A stretch of DNA of 64,000 nucleotides, taken from Teredinibacter turnerae. Lineage in GTDB: Bacteria > Pseudomonadota > Gammaproteobacteria > Pseudomonadales > Cellvibrionaceae. Within the stretch, counting starts at the first letter, position 1; each line of letters begins with the position of its first letter. Below the pieces are notes generated by a model that saw only the letters and a list, made by a program, of their open reading frames with translations, made no database searches and was not told where the DNA came from. Positions 1 to 9,664 of this stretch are shown here, piece by piece. The DNA lies in the NCBI RefSeq assembly GCF_037935975.1, contig NZ_CP149817.1, positions 744,001-808,000 on the forward strand. Reading direction: 5' to 3'. A program made the position numbers and the translations under genes.

Positions 1-248
1 AAGGTGTATTTGTCACATTGGAGTGCCTGATTGGGCCCACGTTTATGGTGTGAACCTGCATTTTGCGTGAATATGCCACTTTTTACTGGGATGGGGTGGC
101 GACGATATAATCCGATTATCCTTAATGCGGATCGTCTATTGCTTGGATCTACGCCAGGTTGGCGGCAGCTTCCACGCTCTGGATGCTGGATTTCTTGAGA
201 GCCTGCCGTGTCTCGCACATTCTAATTTTTACCGGATAATAATATTTC

Positions 249-1619
249 ATGGTCAACAGTGAATCGCTTAATCAATTTCTTTCCACAGTCGTCGGCATTG
301 TCTGGGGCTTACCTCTGGTGTTTCTGCTCGTCGGTGGCGGCATCTTTTTCTGCCTGCACTCGCGCTTTTTACCCTATCGCTATCTCACCCGCAGTGTGGC
401 GTTGTTAGGAAGAGGCGCTGATGACCACGACAGCGGCCAGCTTTCCCACTTCCAGGCGCTGAGCACCGCGCTTTCTGGAACGCTCGGTATGGGCAATGTG
501 GCGGGTGTGGCGCTGGCCATTTCCATGGGGGGGCCTGGCGCAATTTTTTGGATGTGGGTAAGCGCTTGCCTGGGTATCGCAACTAAGTTTTATACCTGTA
601 CTCTCGCGGTTATGTATCGCGGCAAGGATTCTGAAGGTGATTGGCAAGGTGGGCCCATGTATGTGGTACGCGAAGGGCTGGGCCGGCGCTGGCTGCCGCT
701 CGCCTATTTTTTCGCTTTCGCGGGGCTTCTGGGCACCATGCCCAGTTTCCAGATCAACCAGCTAGTGGCTATTCTGCGGCAAACCGTCGGAGAGTCGATG
801 GGAATGGCTTCGGCAGAAAGTCACTTTGGTTTTGACCTCTCAGTGGGTTTTTTGCTTGCAGGCGTGGTTCTCGCCGTGGCCTGGGGACGATTGCGCCGCC
901 TGGGTAGGGTAACGGGCGTTTTGGTTCCTGCGATGGTGATTGGTTACCTACTACTTACACTGGGAGTGTTGATGACGAATCTGGAAAAAATCCCAGCGGC
1001 ATTTGCGCTGATTTTCAGTGATGCGTTTTCAGGGCATGCCGCAGCGGGTGGTGCGCTGGGTAGCGTGATAATTATGGGGGTAAGGCGCGCTGCATTTTCC
1101 AACGAAGCCGGGATCGGCACCGAAGCGATGGCACATGGTGCTGCAAAAACCGCTGAACCCGTGCGCGAAGGGTTGGTCGCGATGTTGGGCCCGGTTATCG
1201 ATACACTTCTGGTGTGCACTTGTACGGCGTTAGTCATACTCGTTAGTGGTGTGTGGTCGGCGAGTGAAGCTGACGGGATCGCGCTGACGACGCAGGCTTT
1301 TGATTTGCTCTTTCCCGGTGGTGGTAAGTGGATACTGGTCGTGGTGGTCACACTGCTTAGCATGAGTACTGTTTTTACCTTTTGGTACTATGGCAGTAAA
1401 TGCCTCGGCTTTCTTATTGGAGCGAAATACCAAAAGCATTACATCTGGTTTTATCTGATATTGGTCGTGATCAGTTCCGTGGTATCGCTTAATCTGGTGG
1501 TGAACTTAATCGACATTATGTACGCGCTGATGGCAATTCCGACGATGACGTCTGCGTTGCTACTTGCGCCTAAAGTGCGTGCGGCGGCGAAAACCTATTT
1601 TGCGCAAAATCCCCACTAG
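249..1619 (+). CDS. Sodium:alanine/glycine symporter family (AGCS) transporter
   Basis: Predicted inner-membrane Na+-coupled importer of small neutral amino acids (AGCS family), 456 aa, the usual length. The protein is hydrophobic throughout, with roughly ten membrane segments. The family signature is visible as GNVAGVALAI (residues 82-91) followed by GGPGAIFWMWV (94-104) and the cytoplasmic stretch GGPMYVV (134-140). In the segment ATKFYTCTLAVMYR, many family members as I remember them carry a Glu where this protein has Thr116; that is worth an alignment. No clear ribosome binding site precedes the ATG, and I see no gene in the 248 bp upstream. The gene stands alone, 242 bp before the GH16 gene. 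Substrate specificity (Ala, Gly or other) cannot be read from the sequence. Confidence 0.93.
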   Translation: MVNSESLNQFLSTVVGIVWGLPLVFLLVGGGIFFCLHSRFLPYRYLTRSVALLGRGADDHDSGQLSHFQALSTALSGTLGMGNVAGVALAISMGGPGAIFWMWVSACLGIATKFYTCTLAVMYRGKDSEGDWQGGPMYVVREGLGRRWLPLAYFFAFAGLLGTMPSFQINQLVAILRQTVGESMGMASAESHFGFDLSVGFLLAGVVLAVAWGRLRRLGRVTGVLVPAMVIGYLLLTLGVLMTNLEKIPAAFALIFSDAFSGHAAAGGALGSVIIMGVRRAAFSNEAGIGTEAMAHGAAKTAEPVREGLVAMLGPVIDTLLVCTCTALVILVSGVWSASEADGIALTTQAFDLLFPGGGKWILVVVVTLLSMSTVFTFWYYGSKCLGFLIGAKYQKHYIWFYLILVVISSVVSLNLVVNLIDIMYALMAIPTMTSALLLAPKVRAAAKTYFAQNPH

Positions 1620-1861
1620 GTATCAGAGGTTCCTTAATGTAGTTGTCGTATTGGTTGGGCTGAACCGAGACCGCTTTTGCGTTTGGCCTCGCTGCTTCCG
1701 TGCTTGTTAATTACGCGTTTGTCGTTGTACTTGTCTAAAAACGCCGTTGTCCTACTACGGGTTCGCTACTCCCATCACAGTTGTAAATAATCAACCGCAT
1801 AATAATGTGTCGAAAGCGCTGAACGAGCGCTGGCAAATAATAATGAATAACGGAGGCAATT

Positions 1862-3550
1862 ATGTTGCGTGTGATACGTTGGTACGTCGCTGTATTGTTG
1901 GTGCTAATGGGGCGTTGGGTTTTCGCGGCGGACGCGGAATTTAGTGTTGTTAACCAATGGCAGGGCGGGTTTCAGGGAGAGATTGTTGTCCACAACGATG
2001 GGGCAGATGCGATTTCCCAATGGCGGGTATCGTTTTCCGCTAACTTTGAGATTGTTAACCTATGGAACGCGGAGGAAGTAGCTCACAGCGGCAATTTCTG
2101 GGAATTCGGTTCTGCCGGTTGGAACGACCAGATTCCTGCGGGTGGTGAGGTCAGCTTTGGCTTCGTTGCCGACGGTGATGCGGCACAGGTTTTTGATTTG
2201 CTTGTAACCTTGAATGGGTTGGCCACGCCAACACCTACTGCGACACCGACACCCTCTCCTACACCCTCTCCGACATCAACGCCGTCACCATCATCGACGC
2301 CGAGCCCGTCGCCAACCCCTACTGTCGAGCCAACGGTCATACCCAGCACAAGTCCCACGCCCGAACCGACGCCGACACCAGAGGCACACCTCGCCAGCGG
2401 CCGGTACGTGATTATTTCGCGCAGTAGCGAGTTAGCTATGGATGTGTCCGATAACAGCACCGAAAACGGAGCCGTCATTCACCAGTGGGACTACGGTTTT
2501 CGGACCAACCAGCAGTTTGATCTCACCGACTTAGGTAATGGCTTTTATTCTATCCGTGCGGGAAACAGCGGTAAGTCATTGGACGTGTGGAACCGCTCTC
2601 TCGATGACGGCGGTGAAATTCGACAATACAGCTACTATGGCTCAGACAATCAACAGTGGAGTCTTCGAGCTGTTGAAAACGGCTATTTTGAAATTGTTTC
2701 GCGATTGAGTGGCAAGGTCTTACAGGTGGCGGATAGCAGCCGTGGTACAGATGTTCTGCAGTTCGCGTCCACCGGTGCTCACAACCAACAATGGCGATTT
2801 ATTTCTCCCAGCGATATGTACCCGACGGCACCCAGACAATTGGTATGGGCCGAAGATTTTGACTATACGGGTTTGCCGTCGTCCAGTACCTGGGGCTACG
2901 AGGAGGGGATGGTACGAAATAACGAAGCACAATATTACACGCGCGCGCGGGCGGAAAACGCCTGGGTAGCCGATGGCGTGTTAACCATAACGGCCAGACG
3001 GGAGAATTATCAGGGCGCGCAATATACTTCCGCCAGTATTACTACCTCCGGGAAAGCCGACTGGACCTATGGGCGTTTCGATATGCGCGCGCGCATCGAT
3101 ACCCGCAACGGCTTGTGGCCGGCATTCTGGATGTTGGGTTACGGAAAGTGGCCGGAGAATGGGGAAATAGACATTATGGAATATTATCGCGGAAATTTAT
3201 TAGCGAACCTGGCCTGGAAAGCAAACAACTCTGATGCCTGGTCGGCGGCTTGGGACTCATCCAGTCGATCGGTCGCGAGCCTGGAGACCATTTACCCCGG
3301 ATGGGCAAACGATTTTCATATCTGGCGAATGGACTGGGACAGCGATGCCGTTCGGTTGTATGTGGATGGAATACTTTTGAATGAAGCGAATTTAAATAAT
3401 ATACGCAACCCTGACGGCTCGAATCCATTTCGTAATCGAGCAATGTATATGATTTTAAATTTGGCCATCGGTGGCAATAATGGTGGTGACCCGAGTGGTA
3501 CCGGCTTCCCTGCCTTATACGAAGTGGATTATGTGCGAGTGTATCAGTAG
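1862..3550 (+). CDS. Secreted glycoside hydrolase family 16 enzyme with CBM2 and ricin-type lectin modules
   Basis: Exported endo-glucanase, most likely a beta-1,3-(or 1,3-1,4-)glucanase acting on laminarin-like polysaccharide outside the cell. A signal peptide spans residues 1-23 (cleavage after VFAA). It is followed by a CBM2-type cellulose-binding module (about 24-119, Trp-rich), a Pro/Thr/Ser linker (121-175), a ricin-type trefoil lectin module with QQF/QQW repeats (about 178-314), and a GH16 catalytic domain (about 325-562). The GH16 active-site signature GEIDIME lies at 434-440, giving Glu435 as nucleophile and Glu440 as acid/base. The start has a good ribosome site (ggagg, 6-7 nt before the ATG). 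Cellulose-binding and lectin modules on one laminarinase-like enzyme suggest anchoring on mixed plant or algal cell walls. The exact substrate is inferred from the family only. Confidence 0.95.
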   Translation: MLRVIRWYVAVLLVLMGRWVFAADAEFSVVNQWQGGFQGEIVVHNDGADAISQWRVSFSANFEIVNLWNAEEVAHSGNFWEFGSAGWNDQIPAGGEVSFGFVADGDAAQVFDLLVTLNGLATPTPTATPTPSPTPSPTSTPSPSSTPSPSPTPTVEPTVIPSTSPTPEPTPTPEAHLASGRYVIISRSSELAMDVSDNSTENGAVIHQWDYGFRTNQQFDLTDLGNGFYSIRAGNSGKSLDVWNRSLDDGGEIRQYSYYGSDNQQWSLRAVENGYFEIVSRLSGKVLQVADSSRGTDVLQFASTGAHNQQWRFISPSDMYPTAPRQLVWAEDFDYTGLPSSSTWGYEEGMVRNNEAQYYTRARAENAWVADGVLTITARRENYQGAQYTSASITTSGKADWTYGRFDMRARIDTRNGLWPAFWMLGYGKWPENGEIDIMEYYRGNLLANLAWKANNSDAWSAAWDSSSRSVASLETIYPGWANDFHIWRMDWDSDAVRLYVDGILLNEANLNNIRNPDGSNPFRNRAMYMILNLAIGGNNGGDPSGTGFPALYEVDYVRVYQ

Positions 3551-3583
3551 CAGGGCAATATCAGGCCATAACAGGTCAGTGTG

Positions 3584-3615
3584 CATGCCAGCCGGGTGAT
3601 TCATCGGCCGGCATG
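3584..3615. terminator. Hairpin between convergent GH16 and ltaE genes
   Basis: Imperfect inverted repeat with arms 3584-3593 (CATGCCAGCC) and 3606-3615 (GGCCGGCATG), in the 84-bp gap between two convergent stop codons. It has no strong T-run on either side, so it is at best a weak bidirectional terminator. Confidence 0.4.
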
Positions 3616-3634
3616 GCTTAGCGTCAATTCCGGT

Positions 3635-4657
3635 TTATAGCAGACTTTTCAAGTCGCGGATAAAGTTCGTGATCGATTCTGGCTGAGTGTTCCAGGAACA
3701 CATCAAGCGCACGCCGCCAGCACCAATAAAGGTATAAAACCGCCACCCTTTTGCTGCCAGTCCTTCCCGGGCATGTACGGGAAGGTTAACAAACACGGAG
3801 TTTGCCTGCCGTGGAAATAATAACTCCAGCTCGTCAATTTTTTTCAGCTCGGTTTCGAACTGAATCGCACAATTATTCGCGTGCTCTCCGTATTTTAACC
3901 AGGCATCGTTTTCGAGAATTCCGAGCCATTGGGCGGAGATAAACCGCATTTTGGAAGCCAACTGACCGGACTGCTTACAGCGATAATCGAACTCGGCCGC
4001 ATCGTCGCGATTAAAAAAGATAACGGCATCGCCAACGGCTAGCCCATTTTTAGTCCCACCCAGGCAAAGTACGTCTACCCCCACCTCGTGTGTAATTTCC
4101 GCGGGGCTGGCTTTCAGTTCCGCGAGGGCATTGGCAAACCTGGCCCCGTCCATATGAATTTTTAAATCAAAATCCTGTGCCGCGCGTTGTACGTTACGCA
4201 ATTGGTTGAGGTCGTACACGGTGCCAAGTTCGGTCGCTTGAGTAACACTCACAACTTTGGGTTTGGGGTAGTGCACGTCGGACCGCTTATGCACTACCGA
4301 TGCAATACCCTCGTAACCCAGTCGGCCTTGTTCACCGGTAGCGGTTAGAATCTTCGAGCCGTGAGAAAAAAATTCCGGCGCACCGCACTCATCCGTTTCT
4401 ATGTGAGCGAACTCGCTACAAATAACACTGTGGTAGGGTTTGCAGTAGGTGGACAACGCGAGGGAGTTTGCCGCGGTGCCATTGAATACAAAAAACACCT
4501 CGCAATCGTGCTTGAATATCTCGCGGAATCGTTCACAAACCTCTTCAGTATAAGGGTCTTCCCCATAGGCAGGAACATGGCCACCATTAGCTTTCTCAAG
4601 GTATGCCAATGCTTCTGGGCACATACCGGCGTAATTATCACTTGCGAACTGTTGCAT
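3635..4657 (-). CDS. ltaE: Low-specificity L-threonine aldolase
   Basis: PLP-dependent fold-type I lyase that cleaves L-threonine/L-allo-threonine to glycine and acetaldehyde in the cytoplasm. The protein has 340 aa, the family's usual length. Visible family features are the N-terminal FASDNYAG, the GHVPAYGEDPYTEE stretch, the HMDGARFANA segment carrying the PLP-binding Asp (D170), and LGGTKNG with the expected Schiff-base lysine K203. The gene converges on the GH16 gene and is divergent from the BLUF gene, so it is probably a single-gene unit. Related beta-eliminating lyases share this fold, but the motif set points to threonine aldolase. Confidence 0.93.
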   Translation of the reverse strand: MQQFASDNYAGMCPEALAYLEKANGGHVPAYGEDPYTEEVCERFREIFKHDCEVFFVFNGTAANSLALSTYCKPYHSVICSEFAHIETDECGAPEFFSHGSKILTATGEQGRLGYEGIASVVHKRSDVHYPKPKVVSVTQATELGTVYDLNQLRNVQRAAQDFDLKIHMDGARFANALAELKASPAEITHEVGVDVLCLGGTKNGLAVGDAVIFFNRDDAAEFDYRCKQSGQLASKMRFISAQWLGILENDAWLKYGEHANNCAIQFETELKKIDELELLFPRQANSVFVNLPVHAREGLAAKGWRFYTFIGAGGVRLMCSWNTQPESITNFIRDLKSLL

Positions 4658-4976
4658 GGCGTTACTCCTACCTGAACTGCAATTTAAAACCTGCCATTAT
4701 GCAGCCAAACATGCGGATCTGGAAAGCTGCCAAAGCGTTGCCCCGCAAATGGGAGCGCGTTGAGTCACAGGGCCTGCTTGAATCCGGGTCGATCGCTAAG
4801 TGAAAAACTCAACCGGGCAAGAACCGTTTTGGCATGATTTTCTGCTTTTTTCATCGGACTATGCTTGCTACGAAGTTTAGTCCGTAGTTTGTGAGATAAA
4901 CGCTATTGCTTTTACCTTATTTCATTTCTAGGCTAATTAATAACCCCTCCTATCACAGGTATGTGACGCCAGAATA
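4658..4976. promoter_or_regulatory. 319-bp divergent intergenic region between ltaE and the BLUF gene, with an inverted repeat
   Basis: No credible gene is present here. The region must hold promoters for both divergent units. An inverted repeat, CGGACTA (4855-4861) and TAGTCCG (4878-4884) with a 16-nt spacer, sits about 95-120 bp before the BLUF start and could be an operator or a leader hairpin. The DNA just upstream of the BLUF ATG is AT-rich and has no strong ribosome binding site. Confidence 0.45.
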
Positions 4977-5393
4977 ATGCTGCACCATCTACTTTATATC
5001 TCCACTGCTGCCAAACTCATGCAAATTGATGATTTAACATCGCTGTTAGCTCAGTCACGCGCCAGAAATGAGATTTTAAGTATTTCAGGTATGTTGTTAT
5101 ATAAGGATCAATCCTTTATCCAACTGTTGGAGGGGGATGAGGTCGCGGTGCACACGGTTTTCCAGTCAATCCGGGCGGATAGCAGGCACTACCGTGTGCG
5201 TGTGCTGTTCGACGAACGTTGTGAGCGGCGTACATTCAATGGTTGGAGCATGGGTTTTGCGAACTTGGATGACGATGCGAGGGGCACGGAAGGATTTAAT
5301 CGTTTCTTTCAGGATGCTACAACTATTGATGCGCTTGTGAGTCGTGCGGATAAGGTTGTCGATCTTATGCGCTACTTCAGAGCGAACAGCTAA
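4977..5393 (+). CDS. Short BLUF-domain blue-light photoreceptor
   Basis: Single-domain BLUF protein (138 aa) expected to bind FAD and respond to blue light. The domain fills residues 1 to about 95, and the residues of the known BLUF photocycle are all present: Tyr7, Asn31, Gln49, and the W90-S91-M92 motif with the semi-conserved Trp and Met. The rest is a short helical tail with no output domain, as in stand-alone BLUF proteins such as PixD or the BlrB type, which signal through a partner. The stop codon overlaps the start of the next gene (TAATG, 1-bp overlap), so the two are translationally coupled. The giant chemotaxis/c-di-GMP hybrid downstream is therefore the obvious candidate partner. 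No ideal ribosome binding site precedes the ATG. Confidence 0.96.
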   Translation: MLHHLLYISTAAKLMQIDDLTSLLAQSRARNEILSISGMLLYKDQSFIQLLEGDEVAVHTVFQSIRADSRHYRVRVLFDERCERRTFNGWSMGFANLDDDARGTEGFNRFFQDATTIDALVSRADKVVDLMRYFRANS

Positions 5394-8300
5394 TGACAGA
5401 CAACTCTCCCGGTAACTCGATGCCGAACCCGGATGAACGGGCGGTACCATCTCAAGCAGATACGCCAGCGTTTTATGTTGTCGGGATCGGCGCGTCTGCA
5501 GGCGGTCTGGATGCCTGTAGAAAGCTATTTCGCAGTGCGACCACGTATCGATGTTGCTTCATCTTGTGCCAGCATCTTGCGCCCCAACACGATAGCAAAC
5601 TCGCAGAGATCATCACCGGAGATACCGAACTGGACGTGCGCCAGATTCAGGATGGGGATCTACTGCACGCCGGGTGTATTTTTGTCGTGCCGCCGAATAC
5701 GGATGTTGTCGTTACTCATGGCCGGTTTCTACTAAGAGCGCCCGAATCGGGGGCGCAACCTAAGCCCAATATCAATCGCTTCTTTATTTCTTTGGCGGAA
5801 AATTTTGGGTCGAGGTCCATTGCTGTCGTACTGTCTGGAACGGGCAATGACGGATCGGCGGGAATCAGCTCGATTCGAGGGGCCGGCGGTGTTGTGCTGG
5901 CCCAAGATCCCGGCTTGTCGGACTACGACGGGATGCCGTCGGCTTCTATTTCCACTCACATGGTTGACGTGATTGGAAGCCCCGAAGTGTTGGGCAAGCA
6001 AATTAGTCGTATTGTTGAGAGTGATCTTCCAGAGGAACCGAACACGGCCAGGGCATCATCTGAAGCCGATACCTACAATCAAATCCTCAGGTTGATTTCT
6101 GATGCCACCACAATCGATTTTACTCAATACAAACGCAGTACAATACGGCGTCGCTTGGAGCGGCGTATGGCAATCAGGGGGCTGGTATCACTTGAGGACT
6201 ACTTATCTTTTGTCCGAACAAACGTTGGAGAAATTTGGGCGTTTGCGCAGGATGCTTTTATCAATGTAAGTCAGTTTTATCGAGATCCCGCACAATTCGA
6301 TTTTTTTAAGCATGAACTAATTGCACGTTTGCGAAATCTCGAACCCAGATCCGAATTTCGTATTTGGGTGGCCGGATGCGCGTTTGGTGAAGAGGCATAC
6401 AGTGTTGCCATGCTTCTCGAGGATCTGAAGCTCGAGCATAATCTGGTATTCGATTACAAAATATTGGCCACCGATATTTCCGAGAAGGCAATCAGCCGTG
6501 CGCGGTTGGGAATTTTTCAGCCGGATGTTTTGAGAGACGCGCCTATAGCATGGATGACCAATTACTTTGAAAAGTGCGCTGATGAGTATGAAGTGCGTAA
6601 AACCGTAAGAGACCGGATTATATTTTCGGTACACAATGTATTTGCCGATCCACCATTTTCTAAACTGGATGTTATTTGCTGTAGAAATTTGCTTATTTAT
6701 TTTGATACATACCTCCAAGAGCAGTTGCTACGTTTGTTTCACTATGTTTTGAACCCTGATGTTGGGCTGTTATTCCTCGGTAATGCCGAATCAGTATCCG
6801 GAAATGAAAATTTTTTGCCGGTTGGTGGCGCTAGTATCAAGGTGTATCGCCGAACGGGTGGCGTTCAAATGTCGCCGCCAAATGTGCGTAGAAAGAAACG
6901 GTATTCCGGCGCTATTGATCTGGAGGAAAAGCAAAAACCCCGTGATATTGAGAACCAAATTCTACAAAAAGTGTGTACCGCATTCGTACCGCCGACGGTT
7001 GTGTTGGATAAGCGAAATTCCATTTTGTTTACCTATGGAAAATACTCAGTTTTGCTGAGCGAGAAAACTGGTCTGTTTGATGCCAATTTCTTTGATCTCA
7101 TTTTACCGGATTTAAAGACAGAATGCCGTGCGTTGGTGTTTCGGGCACGACAGAAGCAGGAAGCGTGCTACGGTGTACACAAAAATATTTCGCTGACAGA
7201 TGGCGCCAAATATGGTCATTTAGTGGTGCGGCTTTTGGCGGGTGATGAAGGGTTGATTTGTGTATCACTTGTAATGGAGGATACTTATCTCTCGCCGGGA
7301 GAAACCAAGCCAGATAGTGTTGATGATCGCCATTTTGCACAAATAGAGATGGAGTTGAGTTCGACTCGCGAAAATCTACAAACGGTTATTGAAGAGCTGG
7401 AAGTCGCCAACGAACAGCTCCAGATCTACAACGAAGAGCTTCAGTCTTCTAATGAAGAATTTCAGTGTACGAATGAAGAACTGCAAACCGTTAATGAAGA
7501 GCTTCAGTCGACAAACGAAGAGTTAATAACGGTAAATGAGGAATACGCATTAAAAACCGCTGAACAAACACGCCTTTCGAGTGACCTGGCGAATATACAG
7601 AATGCACTGGAAATCCCTTTTCTACTAATTAGCAAAGAATACAGAATATTGCGCCTTACTGAGAGCTGTTCGCATATATTCGATACCCAGCATATCCAGG
7701 TTGGCGATTTGTTTTTTGCTGTCGATTGGCGGGGCAACGCAGGTCAAATTAAGGCCTTGATTCTGGCTGCCGAGCGTGAGGCCAAATCGCAAATTGCGGA
7801 GTTGGAGATTGACGACCGGTCATATCAATGCCAGGTATCGCTCTATATTAATGCGTCTCATGTTTTCGATGGTTATATCGTTATTTTTTACGATATGACA
7901 AACCTAACCCGCTCTAAGGAGGCGTTGGCGTTCGAAAAATTTCAAGCACAAAAAACGCTCGAACTGGTCGCCGAAGGCGTGATTCGATTAAATACGCGCG
8001 GGACAGTGGAATACATTAATCCAGCGGCGTTAAAAATTCTGGGTAAAAGCCACGACGAAATCGCATTCCAGCCGTTGGCGAGTAAAATATCTCTCTATGA
8101 TGAAGTCGGTGGAAGTTTTTCTTTGGAGCAGTTTGTACAGCGCTGTTTGCAAAGTAATGAGTCGTTTGTGGTTGAAAACAACCCTCTGCTTATACACACG
8201 GATACTGAAACCGCCAATTATATTGAGTTATCGATAGTGCCCCTGCAATTATCTGACGATGTGCGCGGCTGTATTATAACTTTGCGAGATACCAGTGAGC

Positions 8301-9643
8301 GGCATCGCCAATTAGAACGGCTAAGGTGGCAGAGTACGCATGACTCCTTAACCGGTTTGGTCAATCGCGAGGAAATGGAAAAGCGGCTTGAGCGCGCGAT
8401 TGCCACGTCGCGGCGTGAGGGTATCGAGTCCTCACTGCTGTATATGGATCTCGACCAGTTTAAGGTTATCAACGATACCTGCGGCCATCTGGCGGGTGAT
8501 CAGTTGCTGAAACAGTTGGCACAGTTGATTCGCGATATGCTGAGAACACGGGATACTTTCGCACGTCTGGGTGGTGATGAGTTTGCACTATTACTGGATC
8601 ACTGTCCTATTTTGGAAGCGGAAGCTATTGCTCAAAAACTAAAGCAGAGAGTGTGCGATTATCGCTTTGCTTGGGAAGATAAAGCTTTTCGGGTGGGTGT
8701 CAGTATAGGCATTGTGGGAATACATCCGAGTGTCTCACAGCTTTCTCAGGTGCTTAGTGATGCAGATGCAGCCTGCTATGCGGCGAAAGAAGCCGGCCGC
8801 AACTGTATTCAGATTCATACCCAGGACAATAAAGTACTGGAGGCTCAGCGCCTTCAAATGCGCAGTATTTCAGATATTAATCAGGCGATTGAAAACGATC
8901 ATTTTCGCTTGTATTTCCAGCAGACTCACGCCGTAGGCACTGGCGCTATTCAGTCATGGGAAATTTTGATACGTATGTTCAATGCTACAGGCGAATTTCT
9001 GCTCCCGTCTTATTTTTTGCCTGCGGCAGAACGTTTTGGTCTGATCAGCCGTATCGATAATTGGGTTGTGGAGTCAGCTCTGCGAAATGTGGCCCAATAT
9101 TTCGGCCAGGGCAAGGAGCGCGAATTTCCCTTGTTGAGCCTCAATGTTGCTGGTGCGACTATCAGTGATCCTGCGTATTTGGACCTGGTGAGTGAACTTT
9201 TTAATCGATACCAGTATCCTGCCAATAAAATTACATTCGAAATTACGGAAACCTCAGTTGTAAGAAATTTGGTTAAAGCGAGTGAATTTATGCATAAAGC
9301 GCGTGAGCTCGGTTGCAAGCTCGCATTGGACGATTTTGGTACGGGTTTGAGTTCACTTTCTTATCTTGATGAGCTGCCAATCGACCGCGTAAAGATTGAT
9401 ATGTCGTTCATTAAAAATATTGTGGATAACCCCGTGAATCGCTCTATCGTGAATAGCGTGAAGGAAGTCGCTCACTTGTTAGAGCTCGAAGTTGTTGCTG
9501 AAGGTATAGAAACACCGGCGCAGCTAGCGTGTTTGCGAGAGCTGGGAGTCGATGCCTATCAGGGGTTTTTGGCGGGCAAGCCGCTACCCTTTGAGGAATT
9601 TGTGTGTCGAAGTATTGATACGATTAACCCGGCGATTAAATAG
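5393..9643 (+). CDS. CheB-CheR-coiled coil-PAS-GGDEF-EAL hybrid signalling protein
   Basis: Very large (1416 aa) soluble signalling protein. Domains in order: CheB methylesterase-like (about 27-210) with catalytic Ser35, His61 and Asp153; CheR methyltransferase (about 225-490) with SAM-binding GCAFGEEAYS and the NLLIYFD motif (432-438); a PAS-like region followed by a striking NEELQ-repeat coiled coil (about 650-725); two PAS-like domains (about 730-840 and 850-970); GGDEF (about 975-1140); and EAL (about 1155-1405). GGDEF (1060-1064) is intact and is preceded by an RxxD inhibitory site (1051-1054). The EAL domain reads EIL at 1190-1192 but keeps DDFGTG (1313-1318), the Lys of VKID and VAEGIET (1368-1374), so both c-di-GMP synthesis and breakdown are possible. 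No transmembrane segment is visible, so input probably comes from PAS ligands or from the coupled BLUF protein. The CheB-CheR-PAS core is a known hybrid type; this extended form is less usual. Confidence 0.95.
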   Translation: MTDNSPGNSMPNPDERAVPSQADTPAFYVVGIGASAGGLDACRKLFRSATTYRCCFILCQHLAPQHDSKLAEIITGDTELDVRQIQDGDLLHAGCIFVVPPNTDVVVTHGRFLLRAPESGAQPKPNINRFFISLAENFGSRSIAVVLSGTGNDGSAGISSIRGAGGVVLAQDPGLSDYDGMPSASISTHMVDVIGSPEVLGKQISRIVESDLPEEPNTARASSEADTYNQILRLISDATTIDFTQYKRSTIRRRLERRMAIRGLVSLEDYLSFVRTNVGEIWAFAQDAFINVSQFYRDPAQFDFFKHELIARLRNLEPRSEFRIWVAGCAFGEEAYSVAMLLEDLKLEHNLVFDYKILATDISEKAISRARLGIFQPDVLRDAPIAWMTNYFEKCADEYEVRKTVRDRIIFSVHNVFADPPFSKLDVICCRNLLIYFDTYLQEQLLRLFHYVLNPDVGLLFLGNAESVSGNENFLPVGGASIKVYRRTGGVQMSPPNVRRKKRYSGAIDLEEKQKPRDIENQILQKVCTAFVPPTVVLDKRNSILFTYGKYSVLLSEKTGLFDANFFDLILPDLKTECRALVFRARQKQEACYGVHKNISLTDGAKYGHLVVRLLAGDEGLICVSLVMEDTYLSPGETKPDSVDDRHFAQIEMELSSTRENLQTVIEELEVANEQLQIYNEELQSSNEEFQCTNEELQTVNEELQSTNEELITVNEEYALKTAEQTRLSSDLANIQNALEIPFLLISKEYRILRLTESCSHIFDTQHIQVGDLFFAVDWRGNAGQIKALILAAEREAKSQIAELEIDDRSYQCQVSLYINASHVFDGYIVIFYDMTNLTRSKEALAFEKFQAQKTLELVAEGVIRLNTRGTVEYINPAALKILGKSHDEIAFQPLASKISLYDEVGGSFSLEQFVQRCLQSNESFVVENNPLLIHTDTETANYIELSIVPLQLSDDVRGCIITLRDTSERHRQLERLRWQSTHDSLTGLVNREEMEKRLERAIATSRREGIESSLLYMDLDQFKVINDTCGHLAGDQLLKQLAQLIRDMLRTRDTFARLGGDEFALLLDHCPILEAEAIAQKLKQRVCDYRFAWEDKAFRVGVSIGIVGIHPSVSQLSQVLSDADAACYAAKEAGRNCIQIHTQDNKVLEAQRLQMRSISDINQAIENDHFRLYFQQTHAVGTGAIQSWEILIRMFNATGEFLLPSYFLPAAERFGLISRIDNWVVESALRNVAQYFGQGKEREFPLLSLNVAGATISDPAYLDLVSELFNRYQYPANKITFEITETSVVRNLVKASEFMHKARELGCKLALDDFGTGLSSLSYLDELPIDRVKIDMSFIKNIVDNPVNRSIVNSVKEVAHLLELEVVAEGIETPAQLACLRELGVDAYQGFLAGKPLPFEEFVCRSIDTINPAIK

Positions 9644-9664
9644 GTGATCCCATCTATTTAATCG
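9633..9664. repeat. AT-rich 11-bp inverted repeat over the stop codon of the hybrid gene
   Basis: Perfect inverted repeat CGATTAAATAG (9633-9643) and CTATTTAATCG (9654-9664) with a 10-nt loop. The left arm ends exactly with the TAG stop codon. It could stabilise the 3' end of the transcript, but no T-run follows, so it is not a classical terminator. Confidence 0.5.

Noticed and set aside
2222-2385. Tandem-repeat-like DNA in the GH16 gene
   Set aside because: It encodes the Pro/Thr/Ser linker between modules; a coding low-complexity segment, not an independent repeat element.
7380-7545. Repeat-like DNA in the BLUF-partner gene
   Set aside because: It encodes the NEELQ-type coiled coil known from CheB-CheR-PAS hybrids, not a DNA repeat array.
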